A program made the position numbers and the translations under genes. A stretch of DNA of 64,000 nt from Niebla homalea (lineage: Eukaryota > Ascomycota > Lecanoromycetes > Lecanorales > Ramalinaceae), in NCBI GenBank assembly GCA_019925105.1, contig JAHGAU010000001.1, positions 2,294,001 through 2,358,000 of the forward strand, given 5' to 3'. Below are positions 1 to 10,218 of the stretch, piece by piece; within the stretch, counting starts at the first letter, position 1; the number at the start of each line of letters is the position of its first letter. The notes under the pieces were generated by a model. That model made no database searches. It was not told the origin of the DNA and saw nothing but the letters and a program-made list of their open reading frames with translations.

Positions 1-1826
1 CCTGCTCATTTTTGAGCAACGCATTCCCTCCAGAACATCCACAGTAAGGAGGTGTGAAATAATCTTGAGAATCCTGAAATGGCTATGACAATATCATAAA
101 GCCCTTGAACAAATACCCCACTCGTACACACCATATGCCGCCCTACCTGCCTATCCCCGACCTTCACAGTCCTTCCGGATTCCTACACATCACTGAGGTT
201 TCTGAGTGGGAGACTTGGCTATAAAGAGTACCACAGTATCTGATCATGACCGTGCAGTCAATAAATATAGTCACAACTGTCGAAGTCGCCGTGGTCTCCA
301 AGAGCAGTCCCAGCCTGTAACAGCACGGACAACATTGCTATTCAAGACTTCAAAAGCTCGAAAGTCAACGACTGAGGCTACCTGACCGTGACATGGAGAT
401 AGATTGAATGGGCGCTTGCAACTCAGGCTGCATGCTTCTTTCTCCATCTCCTTTAGCCATTTTCACAAGAACAACAAGCCAGCGAAAGTAGGTTTGTAAC
501 AATGTCACGATGGTGAAAATGCAACAGTGAAGATGTTCAATGTCCATGTACAAATTTTTGTCCAGGACCGAAGCCGTATGTGAGTTAGAATTAGAGATGG
601 TGAAGCAGGTAGTGCGGATGAAATGCAGCTCTAGAGCTCACCTACCAACCGGACAGTACAGATAATACAATGTCGGGCTCCTAAGTACGCATGATAGTGC
701 TCCTAGAGGCTCACCCAGAGCTTCGTTTTCAACGTTCCTTACTAGTGAGTCCAGCCTTATTGAATGGGGTCTATAGATTTGAAAATAGCATGCTGTGGTA
801 GGGTTCTTCAAACCGCAAAGCTTAGCACAAAATGCGTATTATCTGTACTGCCCAGTTTGGGGGTTTGTCCGGTTGGTAGGTGAGCTCTTCTACGCTGGTC
901 GTTGCAGTCATCGCAAAGCTTGTACAATTTTTTCGGTCGGGCAGAGAAATGTACGCTTCCATCAGATGGCGAATCCGTGTTACCCACGCCCTTGGTACTC
1001 GCAGCAATGTCCGTAGTAGAAAGGATATGGTCACGAGAGGAAAGGGGAGGCTTCACAACACTAAAGATGCTTCTCCGTCTGTCCTGTGTCAGCCACCTCT
1101 GACGTGTTCGGCCACAGAAAGAACGAATTAGTCTGGTAAACTGGGACGGGAAAAAGCAGGCTGGCCAGCCTTAGCGACATAAAGATCTACCGGATCCTAT
1201 CTAGTGGACAAGTGATCGACTATCAAGAAAGAACGACCGTCGCAATTCCGGTGAACATTCAAGGAGTCACAATCCGACTCCATTCCAATGCGATCCCCGC
1301 CGTGAAACCGATTGATCCCGGACTTTGATTTCACTTTTTACCTTATTCAAGCTTTCCCTCATTCCCATGGCTCGGTCGGTCACTGTTAGGTTGATAGCGG
1401 GGCAAGCCGTTTATGATTAGGTAGGTAGATCGGAAATGCTTGGCCTGGGATTCATCACCCCTGCGCCGCTGCTCCGCTCAGGGCCGACCACTAACTACGC
1501 GCAACCGCTACCAGGTCAAACCCTGTGAAGAGCCCCCACAATCCCTACCGACTGTACGTCGTCACCTCTTTTACGGGAAACCAACGACCAATGACTTCCC
1601 AGCCACAAGGCACATGACCTCACTTCGCTTCGTTTACAACAACTGCACTCGGGTTGGGCAAATTCCATTATCCTCGTAAGGCCACTGACAATATTTGCCT
1701 GACTTTTCGCCTGGCTTTGCACCACCTTGTACGTATACTGTATTTCTGTCATCCACCTTACAACCCAAATTTGTGACGGCTCTTCCCACACTCACCCATG
1801 CGAAATCCCATCACATCTTCTTCATC
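1..1826. other. Intergenic region with one MITE copy
   Basis: No coding region is supported on either strand. The open frames are all under 95 codons, overlap one another and show no family resemblance. The only recognisable structure is the inverted-repeat element at 632-892. The last 100 bases or so before 1827 are pyrimidine-rich and probably hold the promoter and 5' leader of the next gene. Confidence 0.6.
632..892. mobile_element. MITE-like element, copy 1 (AACCGGA-type TIR, TA flanks)
   Basis: A perfect 22-bp terminal inverted repeat (GAGCTCACCTACCAACCGGA plus CA) starts at 634 on the left and is matched on the right ending at 890. TA dinucleotides lie just outside, at 632-633 and 891-892. 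Inside, a second inverted pair (CAGTACAGATAATAC and its complement) follows. On the right end these two blocks are separated by an extra 17-bp unit that looks like a degenerate copy of the terminal motif. The interior aligns over its whole length with the copy at 40543-40810. There is no transposase ORF, so it is non-autonomous. TA target duplication would fit Tc1/mariner/pogo-type mobilisation, which is an inference. Confidence 0.75.
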
Positions 1827-3215
1827 ATGTCTGCTGAACAGATGGCCAATCTTGGCCTGAAGGGTGAGACACATTCCTAATCCTATTGACGTCAGACAGA
1901 CCTTACTTGCTCCGTCGAATCCCTCCTTGAGCATGGCGGAGTTTGCTGAACTAGCTTTGGAAGGTGTGCCTGTCATCTCGGAGAATTACGAAAAAGTCTA
2001 CCATCCGTTGAAGAACAAGACCAAACAAGGTTTTCAGAAGGCCAAGAGTATGAGACAGAACAACCGGGGACGGGATGACTCGGACAGTGAATACGACTCT
2101 TACGAGGATGATCGTCCCCCAAGACGTAGCTATACAGACAGGGGTGGTCGTAGCAGCCGGTCCCGTGTCCGCGACGGCGATATCATCGAAGAAAGGCGTG
2201 TAGTGAAGACGACAACGAATGGCCGCGCAACATCTGTCGGCCGTGACAGATACAGCGGAGCTCGCGGGTCTGGTCGCAGGGGTGAGCCAGCTATATTGTC
2301 TCAGCCCTGTGGTCTTCGCTGACCGAGTGGAATGGGCATGCAGGCAGTCGACGTGACTACTCAGACTCTGAATCCTCAATTTCCCCACGTCCTCGCAATC
2401 GCCGGCGTCAATCCCTCGGGGAGAGAGCTATGGCAGCACTAGGCTTGGGAGCTGGGGCAGCTGCAGCGGACAAAGGTCGCCGTCGTTCGTATTCCAGCTC
2501 ACCCGAGCGCGCTCGCAATCACAGTCAACGTCGTCGTCGCTCTCCGAGCTACGAAGATGACAGACGGGGTGGGAATCGCAGTATCGGTCCGGCTTCATCC
2601 CGTGGATACGACCGAGGATATGGCGACGATCGTACGCCTGATCGATATAAGCCCGCCGGCTATATTGGAAATGGCCGCGACCGCAGCCCCCAAAGTGGGA
2701 CTGGAAATCAAGTTGCTCGCCGTGACAATAAATCGGCACTATCTCGGAACAAGCGTTCGTCTTCCATATCATCCTCCTCTGATGGTGAGGATGTATGCTC
2801 CTCCAGTGAGGACGAACGTCGTACACGCAAAATGAAGGGAAAAGAGTGGCTCACTGCTGGTCTGGCGGCTGTGGCTACCGTTCACGCCGCACACGGCGTC
2901 TACAGTTCGATGGAAGCACGAGACAAGCGACACCTGGAAGTCTTGAAGGGAGAAATGTCGCCTGAGGAGGCTAGGAAGAAAAAGAATAAGGCTCGCCTAC
3001 AAGACGCTGCAGCAATCGGCATTGCAGCGCTCGGTATCAAAGGAGCCTATTCTGAATGGCAGGAAGTCCAAGAATCCCGAAAGGAGATGAGCGAGTTACA
3101 GAAAGAGAGGGCTGAGAGGCACGAGAAGAGGTTGAGGAGGGCTGAGAAGGGATATCGTGGAAGTAACAGGAGCGAGCCAGATCTGCGAGACCGGAGACGG
3201 CGTGACAGTCGTTGA
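1827..3215 (+). CDS. RS/charged-rich fungal protein, DUF3824-like (411 aa, 3 exons)
   Basis: Proposed structure is join(1827..1863,1955..2281,2344..3215). The introns begin GTGAGA and GTGAGC, end CTAG and GCAG, and preserve phase, giving 411 aa. It starts MSAEQMANLGLKALEGVPVI. Residues about 40-230 are a disordered stretch rich in Arg, Ser, Asp and Tyr, with runs such as YDSYEDDRPPRRS. A more structured C-terminal block follows: an Ala/Gly-rich segment (WLTAGLAAVATVHAAHGVYS), then a Lys/Glu-rich helix containing MSPEEARKKKNK, a second small hydrophobic patch (AAAIGIAALGIKGAYSEW) and a basic coiled-coil tail. The layout resembles the DUF3824-annotated proteins of ascomycetes, whose function is unknown. 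The two hydrophobic patches could be peripheral membrane or glycine-zipper segments. The family assignment is from memory of the pattern; the exon model is well supported by frame. Confidence 0.72.
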
Positions 3216-3932
3216 TCTGGAGTGCGTGCTTTACGCCTTGTCGCACTTCCAATACTGCAACGACCCGCAGAGGGCAGACAGATTAAGCCAATTGTCCATC
3301 AGGCTTTGGCATCAAGGCGTTTCTGCTTCGGGCGGGATCTGCACAGCACTATTTACGATCTTTGACGCCAATTGATGACTGCTTTACACCATTCCTTGTG
3401 CGTGACTTACACCAAGCCTAGGAAGCCGGACCGGATTCTCTGCAGGTGATCCTAATTGCACTTACAGCATTCTCGTTACTCAGCATTCCGGATGGTTTGT
3501 CCAGAGGCAACACGGAGCAATAGATATGAATGAGATGGTCTATGATATGGCTGCATGTGTGATGACGGGCTTATGTCTGCCTGCGCTTGAGCGCGTGCTT
3601 TCAGCGTGGTACATAGTTTTGAGACAATTCAGATCGTGCTATCCTTGCGCATACAGTTTCACCAGTATGAGAAGGAAAGTCAAGGTTACTCATGGATCCA
3701 AGATACATGAGTAACTTCAAGCCTGCAGTAGCCACGAGTCATTGATCGTGATTCGATTGGTCTGGAGAGCCCACCCAGCCCAATTACGCCCTGACACCCT
3801 CGCCCATTATTGGTATTATGTTGCTGAAGTGATGTCAGGCCATTCCAGCAGTGTCGTGCCAGCCCATGGATCACAATGAAACGCTAGGTCTGGCATCAGC
3901 TGATTCAGCTCGACTCTACCGAGAACGCTTGC
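3216..3932. other. Intergenic region
   Basis: No gene is supported. Of note is a small perfect inverted repeat near 3684-3714 (GTTACTCATG ... CATGAGTAAC) with an 11-base loop. It lies roughly 0.5 kb downstream of one gene and 0.2 kb upstream of a pseudogene. Confidence 0.5.
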
Positions 3933-4985
3933 ATGGCGTCACCCACGCGCCGTTCCGTAGGCCGACAAAGTAGACTTGTACTTGGTGCATCACCATGCAA
4001 GCTATGCAGGTTGCTTCTGCAGCCCAGAGTCCACGTAAGCTCTCTGGCGGCTCATGCAGCTCAGAGCGACGCCGACAGCCTCCACAGCCAAGCCACCTCC
4101 ACTCCTCAGCAAGATGTCATCCCAACGCTTGCCCAGCGCTTGACCCACCGTCAGCTTCTCCCCCGCGTCACCATCTTCGACACGCTACGAGACCACTACC
4201 CAGCCCACCACATCATCTGCACCCAGAAGAGCACGGGCCTGCTCAAGCTCGCCAAAACCGGCCATGCCACCGCCCCCTTCTACGGCCAACGCAATTACCA
4301 GCCCACATCCGCCGAGCGATCCGAGGGCCGACTGAAGGACAGCCTCGACCTCAGCAGGTGGGCATACCACTGGCAGGGTCACGACTTCATCATCTACACG
4401 GTCGTGTACTGGATCTGCGACTACGAGAAGCACGATGATCACTACATCATCCTAGCCCGCCGCGACCGCACGGATGATACATCATCATCATCGTCACTGT
4501 CAACGTCAAGTGGGGGCGGAAGCAAGGGGATCGATGAGCTCATCACGGCCGCGCAGCAGCACCGCGAAAAGATTGGGGAGAAGGAGATCTGGGGTGTTCG
4601 ACAAGGGTTACTGGAGGAAGAGCGGGCGGCTGTGGCGGAACGTGCAGGGGTGCCGGTGTGCCGACGTGATCCTGAATGCGGAGGTGAAGCAGCGGCTCTG
4701 GGACGATGTGGAGGGCTTCTTCGACCGCGCCGGTCACTACGCCGAGTACGCCGTCCCCTGGAAGGGCGGGGTCATCCTGCACGGCCTGCCGGGGAATGGC
4801 AAGACCCATCTCGATCAAGGCGCTCATGCGGTCGCCGGCCACGACGCGCAAGCCGCCGATCCCGACGCTCTATACGTCAAATCGATAGCAAGAAGAGCGT
4901 CGAGGATTCAGGGAAGAAGAGTGTGCTCAGCGATGCCAAACCGCGAGATGCGTCAAGCGCTGGCTTTGGGTTTAGCCGGTAGATG
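3933..4985 (+). pseudogene. Frameshifted, truncated AAA+ ATPase (BCS1-like fungal family)
   Basis: An N-terminal family region (IFDTLRDHYPAHHI, then YGQRNY, then FIIYTVVYW) reads in the frame of the ATG at 3933. It continues into EIW, where the frame breaks in a GGGG run at 4591-4594. Removing one G would rejoin it to VFDKGYWRKS. That frame reaches the AAA+ core WKGGVILHGLPGNGKT (Walker A). A CCC run at 4805-4807 shifts it again, and the family sequence ISIKALM continues in the next frame. An extra TA near 4871 breaks it a third time just before YVKS. Walker B, sensor and arginine-finger regions are missing; sequence after YVKS looks like a family C-terminal tail, implying an internal deletion. 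The intact family are fungal P-loop ATPases with an N-terminal domain before a single AAA+ module. Assembly error cannot explain the missing core, so I call it dead. Confidence 0.8.
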
Positions 4986-7275
4986 TGGTGCTCAGTAAAT
5001 GGTTTGGCTTCGCAAGGCGCAGACACTCTCTGCTCTGATTGACGCCACTGGTTTCGTAACTATAGCATTTACAAAAGATACCCCACTCGCATGGCATCTT
5101 CTCTCTACTTTTAAAAAACATGTATAAGCATTCATGAAATCTAGTACTGAAGAGCCATCGACTGTCCTTTCTCTCTCCATCAATAATAAATAAAATCACC
5201 AAGGCCAGAGACTTAATACAACCGTCTTTAGTCAATTGGTGTCACGCCATTATCCAAACATCACTGTTTCACCATAATAGCATCTTTCCTTCCCGTGACT
5301 CATTGGCGGAAGTCCTCCCATAGCTTCAAGAGCCACACAAACCCCATCCCCTCACTGCGCCAGTCTACAGGTGAAGGAGGGCTCCGGACAGGACGACCAG
5401 AGGAGCAGAAGCATTGCGAGGCCTGCGAGGCCGTGAGACTTCAATCACACAAACATGGACAACGAGAGCTGACAAGAAAGATGGATAATTATGGTCCCTG
5501 CCGAAACAGTCACTCAAGAGCAGGCTATAGGCTGGCAATACGACCTGCAGCTGTAGGGAAGGGGGGCAAAAATGCCGACTGCGAGCCTCGTCTCGGAGAA
5601 ATTGGGAAGCGCGGCAATGAGATATAAATAACAATCCGGAAGCCTGCAGCCTGCAGGATGCAGGTACGTCCTACATATCTTCCGAATGCCCAAGCGACAG
5701 CCGCGCAACCTGTTGAGCCTCCTCCAGTGCCGTGGATGCCAAACGATAGGGTGAGTTTCGGGCAATTAGCCCCTGCATGGCCATTCGAGAAGCGCGGCGC
5801 AGCGAGAATCGGGCAAACGAGCTGACTGCCAACGATATCAACCCCAAGCCTCTATGGCGAGGCTCATGTCGATGTTTGCGTTGAAGCAAGTAGAAACGGT
5901 AGCCGCCACGAGCGCGGGATGAGACATTCTTGGGGCGCAATGGGAGAAGCAAAACACCTGAGGTCTCGCGCACTAGGTTTGCGGACAAGTGCCATCCAGC
6001 AAGAGCGATGTATTGGCCCTGGGAGTGGCGATATGTACTTTTATATCGATGTGTAATTGACGCTCATCAGGGTTGCTGTTGCTGTGCGCTGACACGAGGG
6101 GCGGAAAGTGCTGTAATGCAGACAGGCTTCTCCCACATGGGAAGCATCAAATTTGAACAGACACGGGCTTTGCCTTTTGGTCTTTCAAATTGATGTCACC
6201 ATCCGACTGCAAGCTCTCTCAATTGGATGCTCGTTCGCTGAATATGCTCTTTGCAAGGGCAAATAGCAGGTGAAATCTGCAGACTGCTTGATCGTTCTTT
6301 TCCGCTGAAAGAGAATAAATCGAAAATGCGATACTGCCATGCGATATTGAGACCATTCAAGAGTCTGCTAGCACTCAACAACACGCTGGCTGTAGACTGA
6401 AAACCTCGCTGAGAGATGCCCCTCAGTCCCAAAATCTGGTTGAAGGAAGAAACCATACAGTATTGTCAATCATTGGTTACTGGGGCCGTGATCCGATCTA
6501 ATACGGCGTTGTTGAGGTTGGGCTCTTCCTCTGTCGGGAGGACCATGACGAGAATGCCTCAAACCTCCAACAATGATTTTTCGTCCTTACACTACTCAAT
6601 TGGATTGATATACGGAACTCGAGATATGATACTGCTGTTATGTGGGATTGCAAGACGCATGGATGCCACCGATACCAACAGGTTATAGCGGGATAGTCTG
6701 GAAACGGTAAGGCTTGGGACTGGCGCCAAAGAAGCCTCAAGCCTAAAAATCTCAAACACGCCCTCGTCTCAGATTTCGAAGATTTCTTCACTATTATCGT
6801 CTGGGGTTTTCTGCCACAATGGCCACGCTGCGATTTGCACCGTGCCATGCAAATGTGCAACGCAAAGGATGGCTCGCGATAATAATGCAGCTTGTCCTTG
6901 GTCCTTTAGACCGACTGCTGGGGGAGCTGGAAAGTTGCAAGTTGCAGGTCTCTCGGACATGATTTGTTAATTCTCTCTGAGACCATCACTCTGCTAAGCG
7001 CCCACCAAGAGATTTCGCACTAGATCTTCCACCATTGACAACGTTAGATCGCCAACAGTCCCGTCAACTGCTCATACCTAGTCTATCTCTCGTGACGCCC
7101 ATGAGTGGTCATGGCGTCGGTATCATCACCAGTCTCTGTCCGTCCATCTGATGCAGTCATGCAGATTCGCTTCCTATTGGCGCTTCTTCTAAATGCGTGG
7201 GGCGAACGTCCTTGTCTCGTCTCAGGATCTATCCCCTGATCCTCTCTAAGACTTCGCCTATGCGACCCTGCCAAA
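4986..7275. other. Long intergenic region without supported genes
   Basis: About 2.3 kb with many short overlapping open frames (up to 120 codons) on both strands. None shows recognisable domains, composition of a fungal protein or consistent splice signals. I could not find RNA genes by eye. The final 100 bases probably hold the promoter of the gene beginning near 7276. Confidence 0.45.
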
Positions 7276-9280
7276 ATGGACGGTCTCGTTTCGGGATTGG
7301 TCCTGCAGCTCACCAGAGCTGTATATGCTTGTTCCCCTCCCTTGGTGCCATCAAGCCCTTCTCATTCTTCTATTCCTATTGCGCTGCATATTGTTCGCTG
7401 GCTCGCTCGTTGCTCCCAGCAAGGTCAGCGGATTGAGTGTATAGGTTTGAGGTGAAGAGATGGGGTTGAGCGATGGTGCGATGAATGTGCATTCGAAATG
7501 GCTGGCCAATTCTCTGTCTTGTTGTTTTCCTCTGCGGGATCTGTCCATCGAATCACGAGGGAAATCTCTCGCATCGGAGTCTGCGACTCCATCCACGAGG
7601 CAATCTCCTCTACCAGTCTCAAGTATATAGACCTCAATTCCCTGAGGTGACAATCGAGCTGACCCGGTTCCTAAAGGATACAACACCACGGATGTCGTCG
7701 ACTCACAACCTCAACTACAGCGCCCTCTAATCCTACCTAGCTTACAGTCCAATGGCGATCGTCCTAGCACCTCAGACGACCGCCGCGAATCAAAGCGGGT
7801 GTCGGTATGGCTGGGAGAAGGGCCGGAGATGGCCTCGAGGGCGATGTCCACGGCGAGAAGGCTTTCAAAGCATTCAGTCAGGAACTCATCGCAAAGACGG
7901 AGCGCATCACAGCGACTCATGATCAGCGAACCTGCCGATTTCAGACGGGTCTGCATATCTCCTGTGCCTCGACTGCCGGCCTTCCGACCAATACAGCTCT
8001 CCATCTACATTCCTGGCAACGAGCTCCCGAAGCTGCCAATCTTCAGTGATGACCCTGAAGATGATGATGATGATGTTCCGGTCGTATCTGAAGTCCCTCG
8101 GCCTCCACAGGCCTTGATGCGGGCAAGGTCTGACACGCTGCTCACTGGGACTGCCTCGAACTTCTCGATACCAAGAAAGCCTCTTGCATCAAGGCAATCA
8201 TCCGTTGATGTTCCGAGACGAAGCGTGGATAGCGAAACGACGATTGTTGAGCCAATGTGGCGCCCAAGGACCAGCTCGCTCTACCATATGCGTCCACGTA
8301 GAATGTGCTCAGGCAACAGCCTTGGCTCGCGTAGCAACCAAGACTTCGTCGAGATGCTCAATGCGCCGCTACCACCGCTGCCAGGGCTTCCTGCCTTGAA
8401 TGTGACCCCCACGGACCCGTATACAGAGCCTTCAAGCTCCATTCTCCGCCGCGCTAGCGACCAAAGCAAACGCCTGCAGACCCATCTCCAAGAGCGTGGA
8501 CAAATTGATGCTCGCTCTCCAGATTGCAGTACAATCGCCGAAGAGAGGTCGTCGATCTCGCCCTCGTCACCAATCATCGCTCAGCCGGAACCTATCTTCA
8601 CTCCCAACAATATGCCGATTTCAGAACCAGCTCCTCAAGGGCTAGCAATAACCACCCCATCCCTCGCACAAGGGATTGTCACCACCACCCAATTCACCCA
8701 GAGCCACGACTTCATCACCAACACAGTACCAGGCGCACCTGTTGAGACGAGGTCCGGCTCAGATATCCCCTTCGCTTCCCGCTCATCCGAAGACAATTTC
8801 CACCGCTACAAGTCTTCGTCCGGCAGTTCCACGCTGATCAACCTCAACACCGCTACTACCACCCCCGAGATCGCCACCGCCATGACATGCGAGGCGTTCT
8901 CGAAGCCTATCATCACGACCACTGTGATTGCGCTGCACGAGAAACCCTCCGTGGGGCAGAAGCTGTCCCAGTGGCTTGCGAGATCGAAGACTGTGAGCAA
9001 GGATTCTTTACGATCAACGCCTGATATCTTTGGTCCTGGTCAAGGTATTGAGCGAAGTGATTCGGAGATGAGCGATCGGAGCTGGTTCGACAACCGCGAT
9101 AGTGGCGTTTTCGAGGTTGAGGAAGCCAAGGTTGCGCTCGATAGGGGTCGCAGTGGCACGATCGGAACGACCAGCACTTCCGCTCTCGAGGACAAGGGAG
9201 CGAGTCTGGATCTTGAAAAACTCCCCATCCCGGATGTCGCGACTCTCAGGACTGGTGATGGTGTTGGGGTCGCGATGTAG
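7276..9280 (+). CDS. Ser/Pro-rich fungal protein with conserved RPIQLSIY(I/L)PGN motif
   Basis: The main exon runs 7677-9280. It joins in phase to an upstream exon ending at 7622 through an intron GTATAT...AAAG (7623-7676) with a CTGAC branch-like site. The upstream exon is open from about 7451 and contains SKWLANSLSCCFPLRDLS. A likely first exon starts with the ATG at 7276 (MDGLVSGLVLQLTRAVYA), but its junction to the second exon is unresolved because no intron of normal size keeps frame. The main exon encodes WLGEGPEMASRAMSTARR, then FRPIQLSIYIPGNELPKLPI followed by an acidic run. A long, probably disordered Ser/Thr/Pro-rich C-terminus holds a short helical patch (KLSQWLARSKTVSK) near the end. 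The PGN motif occurs in uncharacterised ascomycete proteins; function is unknown. A start nearer 7799 is possible but would drop sequence that looks coding. Confidence 0.6.
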
Positions 9281-10218
9281 TGGCACGGTGATTTGATGTC
9301 ATCGTCACGTTCTTCGCGTTTTGCAGACATCGATGGAGCTTCGATGCAGCCTCGGGGAGGCTGTGATTTCTGGTGGAGCGATGCCACTTGACTCGATACC
9401 CTTTTTTCTATACTCTATTCCTGATAAAAGCTGCGCGCTCTTGTGTAATATTACAGGCGGATATAGAGACCCCAAGGAAAACCAAATTCTATGATTAATG
9501 TCTATCTCTTCAAACAAGCCGTCCCCCATTGCTCTTCCGCGCCTTGTGCAGATGACTGAGACCTTGCTCACGCACCCCTTCAACCCCTAATCCCTCGCCC
9601 TCCCATCCACTGGCCTCTGCTGAAGCCATAATGAGACGTGGGTAGGCTGTCAGGATCGCAGAATATTCATTTCGGAGAATTGGGGCCCAGAGGGCATAAT
9701 TTATGCATCCGTTGATCCAGTTGGTATACTGTTTCCCTCCCTGCGTCTCCGAAGATATATTACCCGTGCAAAGTTTGTTTTTTTAAAAAAAAATTCATTC
9801 CCGAGGACGGGATCGGAATGATTTTTGGATGTCGATGGACTTTCCCCATTCCTTTGGCTGGATTATGATAGGTAGGGACTTTCGACGGCGCGATGTGCGG
9901 GTAACGTTTATGTCATGCTTCCAGATTGTCCCAAAATCGCATGATTAGTTAATTGGGGTGGATTTTGGGAGGACACTTCTTTAGGTGTTCACTTTGACCT
10001 CCGGATTGATTGAGGGTGGGAATCGTTGCTTTTTTGAGGGTACATAGCTCTCAAATCCATGGCTTTGCGGTTTCACCTCGATCATGAGGCTGGCCGATGA
10101 GATGGATACACGCTCGCTCGTTCGTCTCATATCGGCGCTAATGCTTGAAGAATAGGTAGAGACTCGTAATGTGTCTGGCTCATTAGATGTTTTTGGCGTA
10201 TATACAGTATCCCTAACA
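9281..10218. other. Convergent intergenic region
   Basis: This lies between two genes that end toward each other, so it probably contains both 3' UTRs. It includes an A/T run at about 9778-9793. No coding sequence is supported. Confidence 0.5.
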
